In this document: positions 13,142 through 20,493 of the stretch, one piece after another
Layout: each line of letters starts with the position of its first letter
Numbering within the stretch: position 1 is the stretch's first letter
Assembly: GCA_021790075.1 (NCBI GenBank)
Contig: JAJYIN010000011.1
Span: 1-21,121 of the forward strand
Reading direction: 5' to 3'
From: Actinomycetes bacterium
Lineage (GTDB): Bacteria; Actinomycetota; Thermoleophilia; BMS3ABIN01
DNA length: 21,121 nucleotides
Notes under the pieces: model-generated
Seen by the model: the letters and a program-made list of their open reading frames with translations, nothing else
The model's database searches: none
What the model was told of the DNA's origin: nothing
Made by a program: the position numbers and the translations under genes

Positions 13142-15118
13142 TTAGCCCCCATTATCAAACCGCGGGCGCTGATCGAACAGCGAGCGGCTCTCCAGCCGGC
13201 AAAGCAGGTCCTTCTTCTCGACTGGCTTGACAAAATAATCGAAAGCTCCTAATTCGAATCCGCGCCGGTTGCTTTCCAGAATGGAAATGATGATGACAGG
13301 AATATCGCACGTCTCGGGATTGTTCTTGAGTGCCTGCAGCACCTGCCACCCGTCCAGCTTCGGCAGCAGGATGTCCAGCGTGATAGCGTATGGCTTCAGC
13401 CGCCTCGCCAGTTCCAGCGCCTGCTCGCCGTCATAGGCGCGCGCCACCCGGTAACTGGCCTCACCCAGCCACAACGCCAGCAGCTCGCTGGTCTGCAGGT
13501 CGTCCTCGACGACGAGCACAAGCGGTTGTCCCGGGACCGTCTCCACCTCCACGTCCGGCGCCGGCAAAGCGACTGTGTGCTCCGGCTGCTTCCAGTCCGT
13601 CGCCCGCCGCTGGCCCGGAGTCAGGGGGAGGCTGATCGTGAATGTGCTTCCCCTCCCGAGTTCGCTCTCGACGCTGATGGTGCCGCCGTGCATCTCCACC
13701 AGTTTCTTGGTGAGCGCCAGGCCGACGCCGGTTCCTTCGTAACGGCGGGAATGGTTGCTCTCGACCTGCTGGAATTCGGCAAAGATCTTTTGCTGGTCCT
13801 CGGGGCTGATGCCGATGCCGGTATCGGTCACCGTGATGTCGATCTTGCCCGCCCTGGTGTACGCCGCCATTGTCACCCGGCCGCCTTCCGGGGTGAACTT
13901 GATGGCATTGCTCACCAGATTATACAGTATCCGCTTTAACTTGGCCGGGTCGGCCTGGATCAGCGGCAGGGAATCGGTTGGTTTTACTTCCAGCCAGATG
14001 CGGCGCCGGGCGGCGAAAGGATGGCCCAGTTTGCGCACGTCTTCGAGCACCTGGGGAATGGAGACGTCGTCCTTGTCCAGCTCGGCGCTGTCGGAGCCGA
14101 CCGCCGACAGGTCCAGGATGTCATTGACCAGCTGCAGGAGATGCCGCCCGCTAGTCTCGATGTTGGTCAGATATTTCTCCTGCCGCTCGGTGAGGGCGCC
14201 GTCACCCTGGTCCATCATCACCTCGGAGAAGCCGATGATGGCGTTCAGCGGCGTGCGCAGCTCGTGGCTCATGACCGACAGGAACTCGGACTTGAGCCGG
14301 TTGGCTTCCAGCAGGTTCAGGTTGACCTGCCGGAGGTCGTTCTGGGATTTCTTCAGGCTCTCTGCCATCCTGTTGAAGCTGTCGGCCATGTCGCCGACCT
14401 CGTCGTGTGACTTGACGCGCACCCGTTCGTTCAGGTCGCCATCGGCGATATTGTGGATGACCCGGACGACCTGCCGCATCGGCTTGAGTACGGTGGTCCT
14501 GAGAGAGAACCAGAGCACCAGCAGCAGGGTGCCGAGACCGGTGACGAACAGCACCGCCATCCGGAGGATGTCGTTACTGATGGCCGACTGGACGTCGCCC
14601 ATCGAGGTGGAAACGAGGACGACGCCGCGCAGTGGCGAGCTGTTACCGTGGCAGGCCTGGCAGGCGGGCTGGTTGGGCAGCGGCCTCACCTCCACCAGGT
14701 ACTGCTGGCCGTTGCGCTCTTCGTAAAACTGGGTGCGGCCGCCGCCGTTGAGCACATCGAACACCTCACTGTCGGGCGGCGGGCCGGGCGAGCCGGAGGG
14801 GGCAAAGGCCTCCACCCCCTGGTTGGAGAATACCTGGATGCGGTCGACGCCGGGATTGTTCCTCAGGTTCTGGAGGGCGCTGGTGGCGATGGGAATCTTT
14901 TCCGCGGGGTCATTTTTCTGGCTGCTGAAGAGCATCGTGTTCTGGATGCTGCTGACCACCTGGGAGCTCAGGCTCTGGGTCAGCTCCTCTTTCTGGCCGC
15001 GCAGGTGGTCGGCGTGCGAGCGGACGTCAAAAATCGCGAAGAGGCCGAAACCGACGACGATGACGGCCATCACCAGAATCAGGATTTTGGCTTCGAGGCT
15101 TCGGCGGGGATCGATCAT
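13142..15118 (-). CDS. Hybrid sensor histidine kinase with periplasmic CxxCH haem-c motif
   Basis: A 658-residue protein. Membrane segment about 11-30; extracytoplasmic sensor about 31-184 containing PACQACHG (Cys153, Cys156, His157), a CxxCH motif for covalent haem c; second membrane segment about 186-206; HAMP about 207-260; short coiled coil; HisKA with SVMSHELRTPLNA (His285); HATPase with Asn404 (LYNLVSNAIKFTP), TDTGIGIS and GTGVGLALT; C-terminal receiver about 531-650 with phospho-accepting Asp582. The segment VRPLPNQPACQACHG followed by RGVVLVSTSM resembles haem-binding sensor domains of chemoreceptors and kinases, so a redox or gas ligand is likely. Its ATG overlaps the stop of the upstream kinase as ATGA. 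Confidence 0.92.
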   Translation of the reverse strand: MIDPRRSLEAKILILVMAVIVVGFGLFAIFDVRSHADHLRGQKEELTQSLSSQVVSSIQNTMLFSSQKNDPAEKIPIATSALQNLRNNPGVDRIQVFSNQGVEAFAPSGSPGPPPDSEVFDVLNGGGRTQFYEERNGQQYLVEVRPLPNQPACQACHGNSSPLRGVVLVSTSMGDVQSAISNDILRMAVLFVTGLGTLLLVLWFSLRTTVLKPMRQVVRVIHNIADGDLNERVRVKSHDEVGDMADSFNRMAESLKKSQNDLRQVNLNLLEANRLKSEFLSVMSHELRTPLNAIIGFSEVMMDQGDGALTERQEKYLTNIETSGRHLLQLVNDILDLSAVGSDSAELDKDDVSIPQVLEDVRKLGHPFAARRRIWLEVKPTDSLPLIQADPAKLKRILYNLVSNAIKFTPEGGRVTMAAYTRAGKIDITVTDTGIGISPEDQQKIFAEFQQVESNHSRRYEGTGVGLALTKKLVEMHGGTISVESELGRGSTFTISLPLTPGQRRATDWKQPEHTVALPAPDVEVETVPGQPLVLVVEDDLQTSELLALWLGEASYRVARAYDGEQALELARRLKPYAITLDILLPKLDGWQVLQALKNNPETCDIPVIIISILESNRRGFELGAFDYFVKPVEKKDLLCRLESRSLFDQRPRFDNGG

Positions 15119-16701
15119 ACGGGCCGGTCCGGGATGGTAAAGGTGAACTTGCTCCCCTGTCCCGGCACACTCTGGACCCAGATCCTGCCGCCGTGCAGTT
15201 CAACCAGTTTCTTGGTCAGGGCCAGTCCCAGCCCGGTCCCTTCATACTTGCGGGCGTAAGACCCCTCCACCTGCAGGAACTCCGAAAAGATGCGCTCGTG
15301 ATCGCCCTGGCCGATGCCGATGCCGGTGTCCGACACCGATATTTCCACGAAACCGCCGTTACGGGTTGATTCAATCATGACCCGGCCGCCGGCCGGCGTA
15401 AACTTGATCGCATTGCTGAGGAGATTGTAGAGGATCTGCTTGAAGCGGGCCGGGTCCGCGGAGATCGACTGGGCATCTTCACCGGCGTGGATGCTGACCT
15501 CGATATCTTTCTTGATAGCGAGCGGCTCCACCACGTTTTTGACGCTCTGCATCGCTTCCCTCAGCACCAGGGGCTCCGGATGGACCTCGATGGTGCCCGA
15601 CTCCACCTTGGCGAGGTCGAGGATGTCATTGATCAACTGCAACAGGTGCTTGCTGGAGATGATGATGTTGCCCACGTATTTGGTCTGCTTCGTATTGAGG
15701 ACGCCGTAGGTCTCGTCCTCGAGCAGCTCCGAGAAGCCGATGATCGAGTTGAGCGGAGTCCTGAGTTCGTGGCTCATGGTGGCGAGGAACTGGGACTTGA
15801 GCCGGTTGGCAGTTTCCAGCTGCTGGTTGGTCAGGCGCACCTCGTGCTCACGTTCCTGCAGATCCAGGTTCACCTGCTCCAGCTCTTTCACCTTGCTCTG
15901 CAACTGGTCGCTCTGCGCCGCCAGCGACTCGATCATCCGGTTGACCGAGCGCCCCAGTTCACCCAACTCGTTCTTGCTGCGGATGTTCACCCGGTGGCTG
16001 AAGTCCCCTTTGGCGACCGCCTGGGTGATCCGCGCCAGCTTGGCGACCGGCTTCACCATATAGAAGTTGAGGCTCAGGTAGAGCAGCACCAGCAGGGAGA
16101 TGATGCCGATGCCGCCGATAAGCAGGAACTTGATCTGCTGCGAGTAGACAAGGTTGTCGCGGCTGTCGAGATACATGTAAATGCCGATCGTTGCCATCGG
16201 CTTGCCTTCGATGTCAAGCGGCGCGATGGCCTCGATGATCTTCTGGCCGTTTTTCTCGCTCTCGGCATGGGTGGCCTCATTGGTGTTGAGGGGGGCGTAA
16301 TCTTCGGGTTCGGCGACCTGGCCGATCTGGCTCTTGTCGGTGGAAGCGATCCGGATGACCTGGTCGCCGCGGGGGGCGTAGACGGAGATCTTCTGGATAT
16401 CCTTGTTGAGCTCGTGCAGCTTGTCGATCTCCGGCTGGAAGTGCTCGTAACTGATCTTGTCCGGCGAATCGATGATGTCGGCGCTGAAGAATTGCGCCAC
16501 CAGGGTCGCCCGCTGCTCGTAGTCCTCGTTGATACTCGTGGAAAGCGTGCTGATGGAGATGTAGACCAGTCCGCCGATGATGGGGATGCACATGGCGGCC
16601 AGCAGCAGCAGGATACGGCCGCGCAGGCCCAGATTCCGCGGAGCCGCGATGCCTTCCGTGACTGGGGTGGGTTGTATGGACTGAGGTATTTCCTTGGCCA
16701 A
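15115..16701 (-). CDS. Sensor histidine kinase with Cache-like periplasmic domain
   Basis: A 528-residue kinase. N-terminal cytoplasmic tail 1-28; membrane segment about 29-50; extracytoplasmic domain about 51-190 of single-Cache-like type (ISVYAPRGDQVIRIAS, then IAPLDIEGKPMATIGIYM); membrane segment about 191-213; HAMP about 214-265; long coiled coil 262-300; HisKA ATMSHELRTPLNS with His311; HATPase with Asn430, SDTGIGIG and GTGLGLALT. It lacks the CxxCH motif of the downstream hybrid kinase, but the HisKA/HATPase parts are alike, so the two may share receivers. The start appears to be TTG 16701 with only a weak GGGACAG upstream; no ATG precedes the first membrane segment. First gene of the relay operon; the repeat element at 16723..16903 lies directly upstream. 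Confidence 0.9.
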   Translation of the reverse strand: MAKEIPQSIQPTPVTEGIAAPRNLGLRGRILLLLAAMCIPIIGGLVYISISTLSTSINEDYEQRATLVAQFFSADIIDSPDKISYEHFQPEIDKLHELNKDIQKISVYAPRGDQVIRIASTDKSQIGQVAEPEDYAPLNTNEATHAESEKNGQKIIEAIAPLDIEGKPMATIGIYMYLDSRDNLVYSQQIKFLLIGGIGIISLLVLLYLSLNFYMVKPVAKLARITQAVAKGDFSHRVNIRSKNELGELGRSVNRMIESLAAQSDQLQSKVKELEQVNLDLQEREHEVRLTNQQLETANRLKSQFLATMSHELRTPLNSIIGFSELLEDETYGVLNTKQTKYVGNIIISSKHLLQLINDILDLAKVESGTIEVHPEPLVLREAMQSVKNVVEPLAIKKDIEVSIHAGEDAQSISADPARFKQILYNLLSNAIKFTPAGGRVMIESTRNGGFVEISVSDTGIGIGQGDHERIFSEFLQVEGSYARKYEGTGLGLALTKKLVELHGGRIWVQSVPGQGSKFTFTIPDRPV

Positions 16702-16722
16702 ATCTGTCCCGTTTCAGGGCTC

Positions 16723-16903
16723 AGAGCCTATTTCGATAGGTGTATTCTGCTGCGGCCGGCTGCAAAGCCTTTGGGCTGCGTCCTCGGAGCAAAAAGTCCT
16801 CGACGTACCGCAGAGGGTACGACTGCGGGCTTTTTTCTCCTGTGTCCTTGCCTAAAGTCTTTTCGCACGACCTCACTACGAACAACCTGTCGAAATAGGC
16901 TCT
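16723..16903. repeat. Palindromic repeat element with 19-bp terminal inverted repeats (MITE-like)
   Basis: The left end AGAGCCTATTTCGATAGGT and right end ACCTGTCGAAATAGGCTCT are inverse complements with one mismatch. The interior is also palindromic: CGTACC-GCAGAG-GGTACG at the centre, flanked by GGAGCAAAAAG on the left and CTTTTTTCTCC on the right, so the 181 bp can fold into one long imperfect hairpin. No protein is encoded. A related sequence, 54 of 70 bases identical without gaps, starts at 21052. I see no clear target-site duplication. Its T-runs on both strands could end transcription between the divergent kinase and Moco operons. Confidence 0.8.
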
Positions 16904-16911
16904 TATATTTC

Positions 16912-16926
16912 TGCCTGTTGCAGGCA
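16912..16926. repeat. Short perfect hairpin next to the repeat element
   Basis: TGCCTG-TTG-CAGGCA forms 6-bp arms with a 3-nt loop, 8 nt beyond the element's right end. It is followed by A residues on the plus strand and preceded by T residues on the minus strand, so it is not a standard terminator for either side. It may be an operator. Confidence 0.3.
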
Positions 16927-16987
16927 AAAACCAAATCGGTCAAATAAGGTCTGGCTTAAGTCCCGCTTTGCCCGCGAGGATGGCGGC

Positions 16988-17185
16988 ATGATAAAATTTA
17001 TCTGCCGCATGGATAAGGAAAGTATAACACAAGAGTTAGTTAAGCTTGGCGGTCAGGATAAGAAAATCTCCTGCACCGAGGCAAGAAAACTGGCGGAGCG
17101 CCAGGGAGTGGGCGCCCCTGAGATCGGCCGCCTCTGCGATTCCCTGGGAATCAAGATCTTCGCCTGCGAGCTGGGCTGTTTCTGA
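16988..17185 (+). CDS. Small conserved Cys-rich protein ending in CxLGCF, Moco-operon associated
   Basis: A 65-residue protein: residues 9-52 look helical (KESITQELVKLGG, then KISCTEARKLAERQGV and APEIGRLCDSLGI), and the chain ends KIFACELGCF, giving Cys60 and Cys64 in a C-x3-C tail plus Cys29 and Cys50. I recognise the type as a small conserved protein found next to molybdenum-cofactor or molybdenum-transport genes in anaerobes, but no function is established to my knowledge; metal or cofactor binding by the tail is a guess. ATG 16988 has GAGGA about 7 nt upstream; ATG 17009 (MDKES) is the alternative and lacks such a site. It precedes the riboswitch-controlled mobA-mobB gene by 157 bp. Confidence 0.75.
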   Translation: MIKFICRMDKESITQELVKLGGQDKKISCTEARKLAERQGVGAPEIGRLCDSLGIKIFACELGCF

Positions 17186-17196
17186 CCGCCGTTTCC

Positions 17197-17220
17197 GGTT
17201 CCCGCAAATGCCGGGGCTGG
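17197..17220. repeat. Hairpin-forming sequence after the small gene
   Basis: CCCGCAAATGCCGGGG can fold with a CCCG/CGGG stem just after the CxLGCF gene. It resembles the short TTCCCGC...GCGGGAA intergenic palindromes widespread in GC-rich genomes. No T-run follows, so an intrinsic terminator is unlikely. Confidence 0.25.
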
Positions 17221-17261
17221 GCCGTCCCGTCCGCGGCAAGGCCGGGGCATCACACATAAGA

Positions 17262-17358
17262 TCTCCGAGCGCCTGCTTCTAAGGCCGCACACGGCTACGA
17301 AGGTGCGCCGACAGGGTCTGCCGGGAAACTGGCAGGCCTCCCGTGTTTGGAAAGGAGA
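17262..17358 (+). promoter_or_regulatory. Molybdenum cofactor (Moco) riboswitch
   Basis: The leader of mobA-mobB carries conserved-looking pieces of the Moco RNA motif in order: CTCCGAGC (17263-17270), GCCGACAGGG (17307-17316), a hairpin GGTCTGCC-GGGAAACT-GGCAGGCC, and CCTCCCGTG (17337-17345). Further pairings fit: GCAC (17287-17290) with GTGC (17303-17306) or, alternatively, ACACGG (17289-17294) with CCGTGT (17341-17346). The outer stem can pair TCTCC (17262-17266) with GGAGA (17354-17358), which is the ribosome-binding site, so ligand binding should block translation of the Moco genes. The call rests on recalled motif features plus the perfect gene context. Confidence 0.85.
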
Positions 17359-18503
17359 CCCTCATAGCTGTCGCCAGACAGATTTATTCCATCGGTATCC
17401 TCGCCGGCGGGAACAGCACCCGCATGGGCGGCAACAAAGCGCTCGCCGTAGTCGGCGGCCGGCCGGTGCTGTCACAGATCATAGATGCACTCAAACCCCT
17501 GGGCGTGGAAATGTTCATCACCGGGGGAGACCAGGATGCCTACGCCGGCTTTGGCTTGCCGGTGCGTGCCGACCGGTTCGCCGCGAGGGCGTCGCTGGTG
17601 GGGGTTTATTCGGCGCTGGCAGCCTCCCGCAGCGGGCTTTGCTTTATTACCGCCTGCGACATGCCGTTCGTGCGGCCGGAACTCGTTGAGCTTCTTCTCG
17701 ATCTGTCACCTGGTTACGATGCCGTCATTCCCGTCTCCCCGCGGGGGCTGGAGCCGCTTTGCGCGCTATATTCCCACTCCTGCCTGGAGGCGATGCGGGA
17801 GGCGATCGACCGGGGCGACTACTCCATTCGCCGGGCGCTGGAGCCCCTGCACGTACGGTTTGTGGAAAAGGCCGAGCTGTCCGCCCTGGGTGACACCGGC
17901 ATCATGTTCTTCAATATCAACACGGCCGGCGACCTCGAAGAGGCGGCCCGGCTGCTGGAGCCGGCACGGCAGGGACGCGAAGGGCCGGCGCCCCTGGTCT
18001 GTTTCGTCGGCAAGAAGGACTCCGGCAAGACGACCTTTATCGAGAAACTGGCGCGGCTGCTGGTTTCGTGGCGGCTGGAAGTCGCGTATATCAAGCATGA
18101 CGTCCACGGGTTTGAGATGGACCGGACCGGCACTGATACCGACCGGCTGGCCCGGGCGGGAGCGGCCTCGGTGATCATCTCTTCCCCGGACGCTGTGGCG
18201 CGGCTGGACCGGGTTGGGCGTGAGAGGGACCTCAGCGAGTTGCATCGCCGGCTTGACAGAACGGTAGATCTGATCATCGCCGAGGGGTACAAGAGCAGTT
18301 GCGCCGACCGGATCGAGGTTTCCCGCGCGGAGCGCAGCCGGGAACTGGCCTGCCGCGAAGAGGACCTGATCGCGGTCGTCAGCGACCGGCCGGAGGCGGC
18401 CGCGAGCGTTCCCCTTTTCAATCTTGAAGACATCGAACCGGTGGCGCGCTTCCTGGTGGAGAGATACGGGCTTGACCATGGCCGCGCGATGGAGGAATCG
18501 TGA
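17343..18503 (+). CDS. mobAB: MobA-MobB fusion: molybdenum cofactor guanylyltransferase plus GTP-binding adaptor
   Basis: A fusion of two Moco proteins. MobA part about 14-205: LAGGNSTRMGGNK (20-32, nucleotide-binding loop) and ACDMPFV (104-110, metal-binding Asp), which attach GMP to Mo-molybdopterin. MobB part about 216-380: P-loop GKKDSGKTT (223-231), KHDVHGFEMD and EGYK (314-317). Residue numbers are from GTG 17343, the only standard start in frame, but that GTG lies in the riboswitch stem and has no ribosome-binding site. AAAGGAGA (17351-17358) is correctly placed for ATA at 17364, so translation may start there (IAVARQIYSIGILAGG). Ends as TGATG with moaA. The bis-MGD product serves DMSO-reductase-family enzymes such as formate dehydrogenases. 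Confidence 0.9.
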   Translation: MFGKETLIAVARQIYSIGILAGGNSTRMGGNKALAVVGGRPVLSQIIDALKPLGVEMFITGGDQDAYAGFGLPVRADRFAARASLVGVYSALAASRSGLCFITACDMPFVRPELVELLLDLSPGYDAVIPVSPRGLEPLCALYSHSCLEAMREAIDRGDYSIRRALEPLHVRFVEKAELSALGDTGIMFFNINTAGDLEEAARLLEPARQGREGPAPLVCFVGKKDSGKTTFIEKLARLLVSWRLEVAYIKHDVHGFEMDRTGTDTDRLARAGAASVIISSPDAVARLDRVGRERDLSELHRRLDRTVDLIIAEGYKSSCADRIEVSRAERSRELACREEDLIAVVSDRPEAAASVPLFNLEDIEPVARFLVERYGLDHGRAMEES

Positions 18504-19501
18504 TGGGGACGGATATGGGCACACGCAGCCGGCGGCAGCCCGGAGCGGTTGCCGGGCGGAAACCGGCGGTTGACTACCTGCGGATTTCCATTACCAACCG
18601 CTGCGACTTCCGCTGCCGGTACTGCATGCCGCCTTCGGGGGTGGAGCTGAAGCGGCACGCCGACATCATCACCTATGAGGAGATCGTCCGGTTTACCGAG
18701 GCTGCGGTGGCGGCGGGGATCACCCGGGTCCGCGTGACCGGCGGCGAGCCCCTGGTGCGCCGCCAGTGCCCGGAACTGATCGCGCGCCTGGCCTGCCTGC
18801 CGGGCATCACGGACCTGGCCCTGACTACCAACGGGTCCCGGCTCGCGCGTTTTGCCGCCGGGCTGAAGGCGGCCGGGCTCAGGAGGATCAACATCAGTAT
18901 CGACAGCCTCGAACCGGAGCGGTTCGCCGCGATCACCGGTGGCGGCTCCCTGGATGCGGTCCTGGCCGGCCTGGAGCGGGCGCTGGAGCTGGGTTTCGAC
19001 CCCGTCAAGGTGAACGTGGTCATGCAGGCAGGGATCGAGAAGGATCTGGAAGCGTTTGTGGCGCTGGCGCGGGAGCTGCCCGTGCATGTGCGCTTCATCG
19101 AGCATATGCCGGTCGGCCGCAACTTCAGCGGAGCGTGGCGGTATGTCTCCCGGGAGGAACTGCTGGTGAAGCTGTCCGGCTTTGGCGAGCTGACCGCCGC
19201 CGCGGCGCCGGTGGGAGCCGGTCCGGCCCGTTATTACCGTTTTGCGGGCCACGCCGGCACGCTTGGTTTCATCACTTCCATGAGCTCCCATTTTTGCGGC
19301 GTCTGCAACCGCCTGCGGCTGACCGCCGATGGCAAGTTGCGGAGTTGTCTTTTTTCTGATGAAGAAATCGACGTGCGGCCGTTGATCGCCGGGCCGCCAT
19401 CGGCGCTGGCGGCGGCCATCCGGGACGTCATCGGCCGCAAGAGATTTGACCGGCGGCCGGGAAGACCGGGCAGCCGCTTTATGTCACAGATAGGGGGTTG
19501 A
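18503..19501 (+). CDS. moaA: GTP 3',8-cyclase MoaA (radical SAM, first step of Moco synthesis)
   Basis: A 332-residue enzyme that, with MoaC, converts GTP to cyclic pyranopterin monophosphate. The N-terminal radical-SAM motif CDFRCRYC gives Cys34, Cys38 and Cys41 for one 4Fe-4S cluster; GGEPL follows near 80-84; the C-terminal motif FCGVCNRLRLTADG...SC gives Cys265, Cys268 and Cys282 for the GTP-binding cluster. The chain ends SQIGG; the terminal Gly-Gly is known to be needed for activity and is present. ATG 18503 is chosen: GGAGG is 7 nt upstream, and it overlaps the mobA-mobB stop by 1 nt. GTG 18500 is the alternative with only 4 nt spacing. Length is normal for the family. Confidence 0.97.
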   Translation: MGTDMGTRSRRQPGAVAGRKPAVDYLRISITNRCDFRCRYCMPPSGVELKRHADIITYEEIVRFTEAAVAAGITRVRVTGGEPLVRRQCPELIARLACLPGITDLALTTNGSRLARFAAGLKAAGLRRINISIDSLEPERFAAITGGGSLDAVLAGLERALELGFDPVKVNVVMQAGIEKDLEAFVALARELPVHVRFIEHMPVGRNFSGAWRYVSREELLVKLSGFGELTAAAAPVGAGPARYYRFAGHAGTLGFITSMSSHFCGVCNRLRLTADGKLRSCLFSDEEIDVRPLIAGPPSALAAAIRDVIGRKRFDRRPGRPGSRFMSQIGG

Positions 19502-19504
19502 TCA

Positions 19505-19978
19505 ATGAATCGCAACGGGGATTTTTCACACCTGGATGAGAAGGGCGCCGCCCGCATGGTCGATGTGGGCGGCAAAGCGGTGACGAAGCGGCGCGCGCGC
19601 GCGGGCGCCCGCGTCGCCATGGCCCCGGAGACGCTGCGGCTGCTCAAGAAAAAGGCGTTCCCCAAGGGTGACGTGCTGGCGGTGGCGCGGGTGGCCGGGA
19701 TCATGGCCGCCAAGGAGGCTTCCCGCCTGATCCCCATGTGCCATCCCCTGGGCATCGAGCACGTGGCTGTGGATTTCACCATAGAGGAGGAAGGGCCGGC
19801 TGTGGGCATCGAGGCGAGCGTGCGGGTATCCGGGAAGACGGGCGTGGAGATGGAGGCTCTCACCGCCGCCTCGGTCGCGGCGCTGACCGTATATGACATG
19901 TGCAAGGCAGTCGACAAACACATGGTGATCGGGGACGTCCGCCTGCTCGAAAAAACCGGAGGCAGGAGTACCAGATAA
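19505..19978 (+). CDS. moaC: Cyclic pyranopterin monophosphate synthase MoaC
   Basis: A 157-residue enzyme, the usual family length, acting directly after MoaA. Family signatures are intact: FSHLDEKGAARMVDVG at the N-terminus, IPMCHPL with His80, GVEMEALT with Glu115 and Glu117, and VYDMCKAVDK with Asp131 and Lys134, the catalytic pair. The start ATG 19505 lies 3 nt after the moaA stop, with AGGGGG about 8 nt upstream. The stop and the next gene's start share one base (TAATG), so the operon is tightly coupled. The protein works in the cytoplasm, as a hexamer in characterised relatives. Confidence 0.97.
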   Translation: MNRNGDFSHLDEKGAARMVDVGGKAVTKRRARAGARVAMAPETLRLLKKKAFPKGDVLAVARVAGIMAAKEASRLIPMCHPLGIEHVAVDFTIEEEGPAVGIEASVRVSGKTGVEMEALTAASVAALTVYDMCKAVDKHMVIGDVRLLEKTGGRSTR

Positions 19979-20493
19979 TGGAATCGTGCAGGGAAAAAAT
20001 GCATGTGGCAGGAACGGCCGGCGGAGACCGGGCCGGACGGGCTCCCGCCACCATCGTCTCGGTCAATGTATCGGCCGCCAGGGGTGAGCACAAACGGCCG
20101 GTGGCCGCAGGCCGGCTTCGAGCCGGCTACGGCATTGCCGGGGACGGCCATGCCGGCAGCTGGCACCGCCAGGTGAGCCTGCTGGGCGAGGAGAGCATCA
20201 GGAAGATGCGGGACCGGGGCCTGGACGTGGGCCCGGGCGATTTCGCTGAGAACCTGACCACGCGGGGAATCGACCTGCCGTCGCTGCCGGTGGGGACGAG
20301 GCTGCGCCTGGGGGCCGCCCTGACAGAGGTCACCCAGATCGGCAAACGCTGCCACGACCGCTGCGAGATCTTCCGGCAGGCAGGAGACTGCGTCATGCCG
20401 CGGGAGGGCATTTTCGTGCGCGTGCTCGAGGGCGGGGAGATCCGCGGCGGCGACGCCATCGAGGTGCTGGACGGGACCGGGGGGCGAAGCTGA
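19978..20493 (+). CDS. MOSC-domain protein (stand-alone, Moco-operon type)
   Basis: A 171-residue stand-alone MOSC domain. After a variable N-terminus (1-24) it has ATIVSVNVS, AGYGIAGDGHAG, RQVSLLGEESI, and the Cys-containing block IGKRCHDRCEIF (Cys125, Cys129) followed by GDCVMPREGIFVRVLEGG (Cys138). MOSC domains of MoaA-linked operons in anaerobes share this CHxxCEIF and GDCVMPREGIF pattern; they are thought to handle Moco sulfur or sort cofactor, but the exact role is unknown. ATG 19978 overlaps the moaC stop by 1 nt with AGGAG 9 nt upstream; ATG 19999, with AGGGA 6 nt upstream, is a credible alternative that would remove seven non-conserved residues. Confidence 0.92.
   Translation: MESCREKMHVAGTAGGDRAGRAPATIVSVNVSAARGEHKRPVAAGRLRAGYGIAGDGHAGSWHRQVSLLGEESIRKMRDRGLDVGPGDFAENLTTRGIDLPSLPVGTRLRLGAALTEVTQIGKRCHDRCEIFRQAGDCVMPREGIFVRVLEGGEIRGGDAIEVLDGTGGRS

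Noticed and set aside
15487..16947. Long plus-strand open frame of 486 codons.
   Set aside because: It lies antisense to the sensor kinase and runs through the repeat element; composition is typical of a GC-rich shadow frame.
17819..19291. Long minus-strand open frame of 490 codons.
   Set aside because: It is antisense to mobA-mobB and moaA, both with intact catalytic motifs.
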